Positions 1 through 6,277 of a DNA stretch of 7,066 bases are shown in pieces. The DNA lies in contig JANWIS010000142.1 of the NCBI GenBank assembly GCA_025449775.1, positions 1-7,066 on the forward strand, written 5' to 3'. The position numbers and the translations under genes are program-made. The stretch comes from Ignavibacteriaceae bacterium (GTDB lineage Bacteria; Bacteroidota; Ignavibacteria; Ignavibacteriales; Ignavibacteriaceae). The first letter of the stretch is position 1. The number at the start of each line of letters is the position of its first letter. Below the pieces are notes generated by a model that was not told the origin of the DNA, made no database searches, and saw only the letters and a program-made list of their open reading frames with translations.

Positions 1-1
1 G

Positions 2-589
2 AAGAGAGAAATCCGTATTCCCGACATTCCCGTTTTCATGGATAGTCCCATGGGAGCAAGTGCTACTAACATTTTGAATCGTTATCCTGATTGGCATAAG
101 CTGACAGCTGAAGAATGTGATGCCGTTTTCAGAGATATTAAAATCATTTCTGATTATAAAGAAACGAAAAAAGTTATCGAAGATGATAGAATTAAAATAG
201 TCATAGCCGCAAGTGGTATGTTAACCGGAGGGCGGGTACTCGAATATCTTGCAAATTATATCACTGACAACAGGAACACGGTACTTCTTGTCGGTTACCA
301 GGCTGAAGGAACCCGGGGCAGGGCTTTGCGAAGCGGAGCCCGGGAAATAAAAATATTCGGAAAATATTTTCCTGTAATTGCAAACGTCCAGGAGATTTCA
401 TCACTCTCTGCACATGCAGATCAGAGAGAGATGATAGACTGGCTAAAAGCTTTTACGAAGAAACCCGGAAAAATATATCTCGTTCATGGAGAACCTGCTG
501 CAAGAGATGCATTCCGCATGAAGATTTTATATGAACTCAACATCGAACCGATTATGCCAATGCAGAACGATGAATGTGAATTATTTTAA
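2..589 (+). CDS. Beta-CASP metallo-beta-lactamase RNA nuclease (5'-truncated C-terminal part)
   Basis: The reading frame is open from base 2, so the gene starts outside the window and about 195 C-terminal residues are visible. Family signatures appear in order: IPVFMDSPMG (bases 29-58), the beta-CASP motif with its Asp at 41-43; SGMLTGGR, the usual SGM-x-x-GGR loop; GYQAEGTRGR followed by an Arg/Gly-rich strand; then the RMMBL part with SLSAHADQ (His at 413-415) and LVHGEP (His at 485-487), the late metal or active-site histidines of CPSF-73/RNase J-like enzymes. The N-terminal HxHxDH metal site should lie upstream. Members are usually near 450-460 residues and act in the cytoplasm as zinc-dependent RNA endo- or exonucleases; the exact substrate of this subgroup cannot be told from sequence. 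The first internal Met (base 38) is not the true start, because conserved family sequence continues upstream of it. Its stop lies one base from the stop of the next, convergent gene. Confidence 0.93.
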   Translation, partial: KREIRIPDIPVFMDSPMGASATNILNRYPDWHKLTAEECDAVFRDIKIISDYKETKKVIEDDRIKIVIAASGMLTGGRVLEYLANYITDNRNTVLLVGYQAEGTRGRALRSGAREIKIFGKYFPVIANVQEISSLSAHADQREMIDWLKAFTKKPGKIYLVHGEPAARDAFRMKILYELNIEPIMPMQNDECELF

Positions 590-590
590 T

Positions 591-944
591 CTACTTCACA
601 ATTTTTCTACTACCGTTTTTCCCTTCTGAATTTACTATCAGAAAATTTACTCCACAACTATGACCTGAGTTATTCAGACTAATTGCACCAATGAAATTTT
701 CTGAAGATACGTTTTTGAAGGCAAAGTCATTTAAATTGATAGTTGCTATTGAATTACCTGACGAATCAGATGTTGAATTTTTAATGAGTTGGTAGCCTTC
801 ATCAATAGTGGTTTTATATACTTCAATACAATCATCACTATCATCTGCGTTTTTGTGATCCCATTGTTTGGCCCCGGAAAACTGGGCATTGACTGAAGTA
901 AAAAAGAATATTGAAATGATAATAAGCAGTATCGATTTTTTCAT
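591..944 (-). CDS. Small secreted protein of unknown function (117 aa)
   Basis: The N-terminus is a clear signal peptide: MKKS, a hydrophobic run of Ile/Leu/Phe, then SVNA|Q with cleavage predicted after residue 20. The mature part of about 97 residues is polar and rich in Asn and Ser, with two cysteines (Cys39, Cys97) that could form a disulfide. I do not recognise the family. The last residues (FLIVNSEGKNGSRKIVK) resemble the end of type IX secretion sorting domains, which often finish with a strand, a G-containing turn and a KKIVK-like tail. The usual PNP motif at the start of such domains is missing, so this is only a resemblance. The ATG at 942-944 has no Shine-Dalgarno, as expected in Bacteroidota. 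The gene is convergent with the nuclease gene and may be expressed from its own leader region at 945-1130. Confidence 0.75.
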   Translation of the reverse strand: MKKSILLIIISIFFFTSVNAQFSGAKQWDHKNADDSDDCIEVYKTTIDEGYQLIKNSTSDSSGNSIATINLNDFAFKNVSSENFIGAISLNNSGHSCGVNFLIVNSEGKNGSRKIVK

Positions 945-1023
945 TTTGCCTGGACTCTACACTTGATTAATAAATTTCCTGAAAATATATTTTACAAATT
1001 ATTTAGCCGGAAAATCTATTAAC

Positions 1024-1087
1024 CTAAAAGCTCCCTGCAGGAAATTATTTTCTTCTGCTTGAGAGTTTACCTGCTAGGAGCTTTTGG
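1024..1087 (-). terminator. Long imperfect hairpin in the leader of the small secreted gene
   Basis: The arms are 1024-1041 and 1070-1087. The outer stem pairs CTAAAAGCTCC with GGAGCTTTTGG (11 pairs including one G-U). After a 2x2 mismatch, a second stem pairs GCAGG with CCTGC. The loop is 28 nt (1042-1069). On the minus strand the stem ends in GGAGCTTTTAGG, a short U-run, so it could act as an intrinsic terminator for the kinase-regulator operon, whose stop is about 140 nt upstream, or as an attenuator before the 591-944 gene, whose start is 80 nt downstream. The A-run/T-run symmetry would allow it to work in both directions, but no plus-strand gene ends nearby. Confidence 0.45.
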
Positions 1088-1108
1088 AAATCCACATTTA
1101 CCACACAT
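1067..1108 (-). CDS. Possible 13-codon leader peptide MCGKCGFPKAPSR
   Basis: An ATG at 1106-1108 opens a short frame ending in TAA at 1067-1069. It is preceded by AAGGAG (plus-strand 1118-1123) with a 9-nt spacer, an ideal Shine-Dalgarno arrangement, and the only such one I noticed before a start in this otherwise SD-poor window. The peptide has a CxxC pair (Cys2, Cys5). Its last codons and stop abut the hairpin arm at 1070-1087, a layout seen in translation-coupled attenuators. Against it: 13 codons can arise by chance, and a Bacteroidota -7 match at 1124-1131 would place transcription start at or inside the AAGGAG. Confidence 0.3.
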   Translation of the reverse strand: MCGKCGFPKAPSR

Positions 1109-1123
1109 AATAATTAACTCCTT

Positions 1124-1149
1124 CAAAATTACTATATAAAAAAATCCAA
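1124..1149 (-). promoter_or_regulatory. Candidate Bacteroidota-type promoter for the 591-944 transcript
   Basis: On the minus strand, TAATTTTG (1131 to 1124) is a full match to the Bacteroidota -7 consensus TAnnTTTG. A TTG (1149-1147) lies 15 bp upstream, where 17-23 bp is usual, so the -33 partner is poorly placed. Transcription would begin near 1117, giving the small secreted gene a leader of roughly 170 nt that includes the hairpin. It is the only full TAnnTTTG match I found in this gap, but such matches occur by chance in AT-rich DNA. Confidence 0.3.
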
Positions 1150-1225
1150 TTGCAGGAGATGTACCGGCGTATCTGTTTCATAAACCAGTGCTGTGTTTTG
1201 GTAAATAACTGCTAAAATTCCAAGC

Positions 1226-1984
1226 TTATTTTGTTGACTTTTCGAGCAATTGTAGCAATAATTCCTTCTTTCTTGTTGCCAGAGGAATAACTGAATTATC
1301 CTTCATGATAATCTGAAAATTGTGCTTTTCAATCTTACTAATGAAATGAAGATTAATCAGGTGCGAATGATGGGCGCGAAAAAATCCGGAATTTGAAAGT
1401 ATTTCATCATATTCAATTAAAGAACCGGACACTAATATTGATTTACCGCCGGTTAGAATGAATAACGTGTAATTTCTATCGGCCTCGCATCGGATAATAT
1501 CTTCCAGGCTAATCAGGTGAACTGCATCGTGCGTTTTTAAAAGTATTTTTTTAGGCTCATGAGTTACAGTATTCATATTACTCATTAACGCTTCAATCTT
1601 TAATGACAATTCACTCTCATGAATTAAAGAAGATGCCTTATGCAAAGCTTTTACCAGTTCTTCCGGATCCACGGGTTTAAGCAAGTAATCGATAGCACTG
1701 AATTTAAAAGCCTGAATAGCGTATTTGTCAAATGCCGAAACAAATATGAGTTTAAAATTTATCGGAGTGAGTTTCTTAACAAGATCAAAACCGGTTCCGC
1801 CTGACATCTGAATATCGAGTAATACAACATCGGGCTGATGTTTTCTGATTTCTGAAAATCCACTCTCTACATCTCCGGCTTCAGCGACTACAATAGCTGA
1901 TGGAAAGTACATACCTATTAAATGCCTGAGTGATGTACGGATTCTCTTTTCATCATCAACTATTATTATTCTTAGTGCCGACAT
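1226..1984 (-). CDS. LytTR-family response regulator
   Basis: The product has 252 residues, the usual size for the family. Residues 4-120 form a receiver domain with the acidic pair Asp10/Asp11, phosphoacceptor Asp57 (in VVLLDIQMSG), Ser83 and Lys103 followed by Pro104: all the switch residues are present. Residues about 145-250 are a LytTR DNA-binding domain, with the typical EADRNYT strand (167-173), FFRAHHSHLINL (201-212) and IPLATRKK near the end. It would be a cytoplasmic transcription regulator activated by phosphorylation at Asp57 and binding direct-repeat sites as a dimer. Its ATG is 25 bp after the kinase stop on the same strand, so the two are almost certainly cotranscribed and cognate. 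No Shine-Dalgarno is visible. The target genes are unknown; the neighbouring envelope-protein genes are possible but unproven. Confidence 0.95.
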   Translation of the reverse strand: MSALRIIIVDDEKRIRTSLRHLIGMYFPSAIVVAEAGDVESGFSEIRKHQPDVVLLDIQMSGGTGFDLVKKLTPINFKLIFVSAFDKYAIQAFKFSAIDYLLKPVDPEELVKALHKASSLIHESELSLKIEALMSNMNTVTHEPKKILLKTHDAVHLISLEDIIRCEADRNYTLFILTGGKSILVSGSLIEYDEILSNSGFFRAHHSHLINLHFISKIEKHNFQIIMKDNSVIPLATRKKELLLQLLEKSTK

Positions 1985-2009
1985 TCAGACAAATATATTG
2001 TTAAATTTT

Positions 2010-3941
2010 TTAAACAACAGGTATCGTAAACTCAACCCTGGTTCCTGTTGATTTTGATGATTCATCAGAAATATCCGAAATAGAAAAAGTAACTTTTTGC
2101 TTCTTTGTTTTGTTCAAAACCATCAGCCTTTCCTTTGTAATCTGAACCGCCATGGATTTATGTTTAGAACCTGATTCATAGTTCTCCTGTAAACTATTAT
2201 TGATACCTTTTCCATTATCTGTTACCCTGATCTTAAGTATATCGTTATCGATTATTTTAAACTCAAGTTCTATATGACCTTCCCTGTTTGTTCCTTTAAA
2301 ACCATGTTCAATGGCATTTTCAATAAATGGCTGAGTAAGCATGGGTGGAATATTTATGCCTTCCATATCTTCTATACCATTTGTTTTGATTGAATATGTC
2401 AGCTTATCTTCAAGTCGCAATTTTTGTAACACCAGGTAATATTCCAGGGTCTTTATTTCCTTAGTCAGCGGGATATATTCTTCCGAAGAATTTTCAAGGA
2501 TAAGTCGCATGAGCCTTGCGAAATCCGATAAGAACTTCCCGGCTTCGCGGGGCTGATTCTCATAGATAAAACTTTCTATAGTGGTTAATGAATTAAAAAT
2601 AAAATGAGGATTCATCTGAGATCGCAGTAGTTTCTGTTCAAGTTGTATGGCAGTTTGTTGCGATTTTAATTTATTCTGCCTGACAACTAAAAGCGCAATT
2701 ACAACAGATAAGAAAAACAATACTCCCAGGCCAGCCATCAAATACCTGCTGTTGCTCAATTCCAATGACTGAACCTTTAATTTACCGGCAAGTATTACAT
2801 TATCTCTTTCTTTTCTTTCTGTCTCAAACTTTACCTGCATTTCTGCTAACTGTTTAATTTTTTCATCCTTCTGCATACTATCGTTCATTCTTGAATATTC
2901 CGAAAGATACTGATATGCTTTTTCGGAATTATTCAATTGTGAATAACATTCGGAAAGCAATTCCAATCCGTCACTTACAACCTTTTTCATTCCCATTTTT
3001 TTTCCAAATTCTACATACAGATCATAATACTCGATCGCTTTTTTGTAATCTCCCATGCTGGAATAAATGTCACCAATCTTTCCTTTCACATCATTGACTT
3101 TATAGGCATTCCCGGTTTCCATAAATAATTTTTCCGCCTTTTTAATATGCACGAGAGCTTCATTTTTCCTGCCATTCTTTATATCAATTCTCGACAAACC
3201 CATGTAAGAAGCAGCAAGTCCATCTTTGTTATTTACTGAAGTAGCAATAGAAATTGCCTCTTTATAAACTTCATAGGCTTCATCAAGTTTGCTTTGCCTG
3301 GTCAATACCGTCCCTATATTGCATAATGCAGAAACTTCAACAGTTTTGTTTTTAGCTGACCTGTTTATATCCAGACATCTCTTATACCACATCAAAGCTT
3401 TATCATAATCTCTCTGTGACAAATAAATATTTGCAATGCCATTATAGGTCTGTCCCTGGCCCGTTTTATCATTTAATTCTTCCCTTTTTTTCAGGCAAAG
3501 CAGCTGGTATTCGAGTGACTTTGCATACTCACCGATTGCATAGTACAGGTTTCCATAATTAGCCAATACAGAAGCCACCCCTTGTTTGTTCCCGATTCTC
3601 TCGTGGTACATTAAAGCGCTATCAAGGCAAGAAAGTGCTTTCATACTTTCGCCCATATTTATATAGGCAAATCCTTTATTGTTGTACCCGTCGGCAATAC
3701 CGGAAACTATGTTGTATTTGTATCCTATTTTGATTGCCTGATCAAGGAAATCTATGGCTTTTTTAAAGTCCATTTGAAAATAAGCCTTACCTAACAAAAT
3801 ATAATTTGCTGCTTTAACTTCCTCGCTATTCGAAGAATGAATAACTCGGTTTAAACTGTCGGTATACATTGTGTTCTGGCCGTAAGTTAACCCGGTAGAA
3901 TAAAGAAAAGCCAATAGAAAAAAAGAAAATATTTTATTCAT
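2010..3941 (-). CDS. TPR-sensor LytS-like histidine kinase
   Basis: The 643-residue product starts with a signal peptide (1-21, cleavage near TYG|Q). A TPR solenoid covers about 44-357, with eight repeats whose G/S/A-x-x-Y positions fall at residues 50, 90, 130, 170, 210, 250, 290 and 330, exactly 40 apart. A charged, probably coiled segment (355-395) leads to one membrane helix (about 400-420) and a short second coil. The His_kinase (LytS/YehU type) domain follows, with the phosphoacceptor His446 in SQMNPHFIFNSL, and a HATPase domain with N-box PFIENAIEHG (538-547), G1 box DNGKGI (575-580) and final GTRVEFTIP. The glycine box around 594-606 (SMAVQITKERL) is low in glycine. This topology puts the TPR sensor outside the inner membrane and the catalytic part in the cytoplasm. 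The partner is the LytTR regulator immediately downstream. The ligand is unknown; TPRs suggest a protein or peptide. Confidence 0.95.
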   Translation of the reverse strand: MNKIFSFFLLAFLYSTGLTYGQNTMYTDSLNRVIHSSNSEEVKAANYILLGKAYFQMDFKKAIDFLDQAIKIGYKYNIVSGIADGYNNKGFAYINMGESMKALSCLDSALMYHERIGNKQGVASVLANYGNLYYAIGEYAKSLEYQLLCLKKREELNDKTGQGQTYNGIANIYLSQRDYDKALMWYKRCLDINRSAKNKTVEVSALCNIGTVLTRQSKLDEAYEVYKEAISIATSVNNKDGLAASYMGLSRIDIKNGRKNEALVHIKKAEKLFMETGNAYKVNDVKGKIGDIYSSMGDYKKAIEYYDLYVEFGKKMGMKKVVSDGLELLSECYSQLNNSEKAYQYLSEYSRMNDSMQKDEKIKQLAEMQVKFETERKERDNVILAGKLKVQSLELSNSRYLMAGLGVLFFLSVVIALLVVRQNKLKSQQTAIQLEQKLLRSQMNPHFIFNSLTTIESFIYENQPREAGKFLSDFARLMRLILENSSEEYIPLTKEIKTLEYYLVLQKLRLEDKLTYSIKTNGIEDMEGINIPPMLTQPFIENAIEHGFKGTNREGHIELEFKIIDNDILKIRVTDNGKGINNSLQENYESGSKHKSMAVQITKERLMVLNKTKKQKVTFSISDISDESSKSTGTRVEFTIPVV

Positions 3942-4087
3942 TTTATAAAGATATAAAAAACATCTTCTTAAAGAGTATTACAATTTTATGACTTTCTGCA
4001 TATAAAACGAGAAGGCTTATAATATTAAATATCTACTTTTACAAATAAATTCAGGAGCGAAATTGTTTTTTCCCTTCTTAAAATACA
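3942..4087. promoter_or_regulatory. Divergent intergenic region between kinase operon and 90-aa gene
   Basis: These 146 bp separate two divergent starts, so promoters for both should lie here. I found only partial matches to TAnnTTTG (TACTTTTA at 4034-4041 on the plus strand) without a well-spaced TTG, so no box can be assigned. The stretch is strongly AT-rich with no ORF or clear repeat. Confidence 0.4.
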
Positions 4088-4360
4088 ATGAAAGTATATT
4101 CTACTCTTATCATATTAATTCTGTTTTTCATTCTTTTGATTAAATTATTTCAGGGATGTACAAAATCATGCGAAGCGGGAAAATGTAAAAAGTCAATAAG
4201 AAAAGATACATTTAGCAGTTCAGTATTTGTTGACACAATAGATAATCTTCCTTCAGAAATTAATATTGATTCTGTTTGGAAACCTAAGAAACAGAGAGTA
4301 GATTCATTAAAATATAATAATAACTTCAATCCAAAACCTTCCTTTTCATTTTTTAATTGA
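4088..4360 (+). CDS. Small membrane-anchored Cys-containing protein of unknown function (90 aa)
   Basis: A hydrophobic helix at residues 4-20 is followed by a short Cys cluster, GCTKSCEAGKCKK (Cys24, Cys28, Cys33), and a hydrophilic tail rich in Ser, Asn, Asp and Lys. It is either an N-terminally anchored periplasmic protein or a lipoprotein lipidated at Cys24; the residues before that Cys (LFQG) fit a lipobox poorly because of Phe and Gln, so I favour a plain anchor. I do not recognise the family. The ATG lacks a Shine-Dalgarno. The gene is divergent from the kinase operon and convergent with the 207-residue barrel-like protein gene, with a weak hairpin between their stops. It could be a small accessory or target of the adjacent two-component system, but nothing in the sequence proves that. 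Confidence 0.65.
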   Translation: MKVYSTLIILILFFILLIKLFQGCTKSCEAGKCKKSIRKDTFSSSVFVDTIDNLPSEINIDSVWKPKKQRVDSLKYNNNFNPKPSFSFFN

Positions 4361-4367
4361 ATCTAAT

Positions 4368-4389
4368 AATACTTGCTTTTTTAAGTATT
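4368..4389. terminator. Weak bidirectional hairpin between convergent genes
   Basis: Perfect 7-bp arms AATACTT (4368-4374) and AAGTATT (4383-4389) flank an 8-nt loop containing six T. It sits between the convergent stops at 4360 and 4393, where a shared terminator is expected. The stem is AT-rich and lacks a clear U-run after it, so function is uncertain. Confidence 0.35.
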
Positions 4390-4392
4390 GAA

Positions 4393-5016
4393 TCAAAACC
4401 GATACCCGACAAGTAAAACAACACGAACTACAAATTCTGCTTTCGTATAAAAATTTACAGTTCTGACAGCGTCTAAAACCTGCACATCAACCCTGTTTGA
4501 AATTCCTGCATAAGCAGCAGGATTGACAACCCAGTGATCTTTCAGCAAGACCTTGTAGCCCCCGGATACACCGGTTTCAAAAAAAGATTCTTTGTATTTA
4601 AAAACGGAAGCTGTCGTATCACGATGATCGATTGAGATTGATGCCTTTTTAAGACTGCAATAAATGCCCAGGTGCATGGCTGAACAATCTTCATTCAATT
4701 TATACCACCTTATTTCGGGACAAACCAAATACCAGGTACGATTATAATAACGTGAGACTTCTTTGGAAACAGTGGTATTTAAAAGCAGACCCAACGTATG
4801 ATTAAAACAAACTTCTCCCGTAACAGAAGGCACAATAACTTCTTTTGATATTACGGAATTCATCAATGATAAAAAATCGGTTGCAACATAAAAACTTGCA
4901 TGATTTAATCTTGGTTTCTTATTAATAACATCTTCTCCGGATTCTGTTGAATCTGTAAGAGAACATACACCAATTGAATATGAAAGAATAAAACAAATGA
5001 AAAATATTAATCGCAA
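4393..5016 (-). CDS. Putative outer-membrane beta-barrel protein, DUF3575-like (207 aa)
   Basis: An N-terminal signal peptide (about 1-18) is followed by a low-complexity linker and, from residue 38, alternating hydrophobic/polar strands ending in the aromatic LLVGYRF, the typical end of an outer-membrane barrel with C-terminal Phe. The order YLVCPEIRWYKLNED (97-111), HLGIYCSLKKASIS (115-128), a variable loop, FFETGVSGGYKVLLKDHWVVNP (145-166) resembles DUF3575-type proteins of Bacteroidota, which show a PE-x-RYW strand and then a GxxxGY strand. This is a resemblance from memory and not a search result. No in-frame ATG gives a signal peptide: the start must be TTG at 5014-5016 or, less likely, ATT at 5029-5031 (stop TGA at 5032-5034). 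The gene runs convergent to the 90-residue gene. Cys70, Cys100, Cys111 and Cys120 are unusual in a barrel. Role unknown. Confidence 0.7.
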   Translation of the reverse strand: MRLIFFICFILSYSIGVCSLTDSTESGEDVINKKPRLNHASFYVATDFLSLMNSVISKEVIVPSVTGEVCFNHTLGLLLNTTVSKEVSRYYNRTWYLVCPEIRWYKLNEDCSAMHLGIYCSLKKASISIDHRDTTASVFKYKESFFETGVSGGYKVLLKDHWVVNPAAYAGISNRVDVQVLDAVRTVNFYTKAEFVVRVVLLVGYRF

Positions 5017-5018
5017 GA

Positions 5019-5038
5019 AGTATGGTTTAATTCATACT
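5019..5038. repeat. Short dyad AGTATG-N8-CATACT upstream of the TTG start
   Basis: Perfect 6-bp inverted arms at 5019-5024 and 5033-5038 lie 2 bp upstream of the proposed TTG start of the barrel-like gene and span the alternative ATT start. It could be an operator or an mRNA hairpin controlling initiation, or chance in AT-rich sequence. Confidence 0.3.
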
Positions 5039-5254
5039 AACCTATGAAGTGCATATTTTATTGTGTACTTTTTAATTTGGATCGAAAAAGAGTCTTTTCA
5101 TTTTAAAAACATTCTTGACCTGACTTCGTGAATTGTAGAGTATTTTATATTAAATTTTAAAATAAATGATGGCTTCGAAGTCTCTCTTATTATTGGGCAC
5201 AAACCCTTCTTTTATCTCTTAATTTAAAGAAAGACAATATAATAATCAAACTTA

Positions 5255-5284
5255 TTGCAAACCTCGATTATTTAAGTACATTTA
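5255..5284 (+). promoter_or_regulatory. Candidate Bacteroidota-type promoter for the two secreted-protein genes
   Basis: TTG at 5255-5257 and TACATTTA at 5277-5284 are separated by 19 bp, the preferred spacing for Bacteroidota -33/-7 elements. The -7 box matches TAnnTTTG except for the last base. Transcription would start near 5291, leaving a leader of about 155 nt before the GTG start at 5446. Confidence 0.3.
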
Positions 5285-5445
5285 TGTAACAATATTTTTC
5301 CTTTGTATCTGATTGCTTATCATTTTAACTAGTTAGCTGATTTAAAATTTACTCTTTACACAATACCATTTTTTTAGTTTAAAAATTCTTTTATAAAATA
5401 ATTCTTATTTCTTGTTATAAACCTTTTTATCTAAACAAAACTAAA

Positions 5446-6222
5446 GTGAAAAAGAAAATCATAATCGTATTTAATAAACGAAAATATTCAATTCGTTATG
5501 TTCTTTTATTTTTAACTTTCTTCTGCTGTAATAGTGTTTCGAATGCGCAGAATCAATTTGAAATAAAATTATTTCTTCAGGGTTATTACACAGGAAGTAA
5601 TACAATGAGACCGGTTTTATACAATCAGTGTGTTGCTGGTGGTGGTAGCCCTGCCTCATGCCTTTCATTATTTCCTCTTACTGAAGTTGATGATATTATT
5701 GTTGAATTACATTCAGCTACTCTCCCTTATAATATTGTACCCGGCCTAACATATACCTGCCGTTTACAAACAACAGGTTTATGTTCTTTTAACGCTCCTT
5801 CAGGCTCATACTATATTGCAATATTATATCCCTCAGCAATTCAAACCTGGTCTCATGATCCCGTACAGATAGATGCAACACATCTGTTTTACGATTTCTC
5901 ATTAAGTGCGAATAAAGCTTTCGGTGATAATCAAAGCAGGGATTATTTTAGTCCTATAAGTGGAAACCTGGTTAACGATGCTGCCTATAAAATTCTTATG
6001 GGAGATGTTTCAGATCCTAATTTTGGATTTGGTTTCCAGGATGGAATATCAGAGAGTACAGATTTTAATGATATGGAAAATGAAGTATATTTTGGGGTAC
6101 AGGGACTCCGTTGTGGAAATCTTATTTCAGATTTAAATGGCGATGGTTGTGTTGATTTACTTGACTTTATAATTATTGAAAACAGTGTCTATAACATTTA
6201 TATTAATATGATTCCAAATTAG
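5446..6222 (+). CDS. Secreted protein with C-terminal dockerin-like module (258 aa)
   Basis: The start is GTG at 5446-5448 (MKKKIIIVFNKRK...), as no in-frame ATG precedes the signal peptide; cleavage is predicted near SNA|Q (residues 34/35). Residues 38-150 form a beta-rich domain opening with EIKLFLQGYYTGS, a pattern I associate with secreted Bacteroidota proteins, and containing DDIIVELHS and GSYYIAILYPS. Residues about 186-255 resemble a dockerin: a first, stretched loop from GDVSD (186-190) to DFNDMENEV (206-214), then a canonical calcium loop DLNGDGCVDLLD (229-240) with Asp229, Asn231, Asp233, Asp237 and Asp240, followed by a helix. Dockerins have two such loops and bind cohesins. There is no enzyme domain and no visible type IX sorting tail. 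Cysteines are at 62, 72, 105, 113, 223 and 235, possibly disulfides. It precedes the cohesin-like gene by 55 bp and is probably cotranscribed with it. Confidence 0.8.
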   Translation: MKKKIIIVFNKRKYSIRYVLLFLTFFCCNSVSNAQNQFEIKLFLQGYYTGSNTMRPVLYNQCVAGGGSPASCLSLFPLTEVDDIIVELHSATLPYNIVPGLTYTCRLQTTGLCSFNAPSGSYYIAILYPSAIQTWSHDPVQIDATHLFYDFSLSANKAFGDNQSRDYFSPISGNLVNDAAYKILMGDVSDPNFGFGFQDGISESTDFNDMENEVYFGVQGLRCGNLISDLNGDGCVDLLDFIIIENSVYNIYINMIPN

Positions 6223-6277
6223 ATTTTTATTAAATATCGTAAACTATTTTTAATAATTGAACCTTATCTCTTTTAAA

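Larger units (their letters stand above)
5017..5445. other. 429-bp AT-rich non-coding region between divergent genes
   Basis: No credible gene was seen on either strand; the best short frame (MMAS..., 18 codons from 5168) has no ribosome site. The region is visibly AT-richer than the genes. It should hold promoters for the barrel-like gene (leftward) and the two secreted-protein genes (rightward). A candidate for the latter is listed separately. A full TAnnTTTG match on the minus strand (5254 to 5247) has no TTG at a usable distance. Confidence 0.5.

Noticed and set aside
1040..1072. Glycine-riboswitch-like string AAACTCTCAAGCAGAAG on the minus strand
   Set aside because: Only the 3' conserved part is loosely matched; the complementary GAGAG side and the CCGAAGG core are absent upstream, and the downstream gene has no link to glycine.
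2891..3097. 68-codon plus-strand frame inside the kinase gene
   Set aside because: It lies fully antisense to well-supported TPR coding sequence, has no signal of its own and no recognisable domain.
5168..5224. 18-codon frame starting MMASKSLLLL in the AT-rich gap
   Set aside because: It has no ribosome site, promoter or length to support it.
5247..5254. Full minus-strand match to TAnnTTTG as promoter of the barrel-like gene
   Set aside because: No TTG lies 17-23 bp upstream and the start codon is 230 bp away; such 6-base matches are expected by chance in this AT-rich stretch.
5471..5668. 65-codon minus-strand frame over the start of the dockerin-like gene
   Set aside because: It is antisense to the signal peptide and first domain of a well-supported gene and shows no protein-like features.
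6257..6277. Upstream TTG as start of the IPTL-CTERM gene
   Set aside because: The ATG at 6278 gives a standard signal peptide; the seven extra residues (LNLISFK before translation as Met) add nothing.
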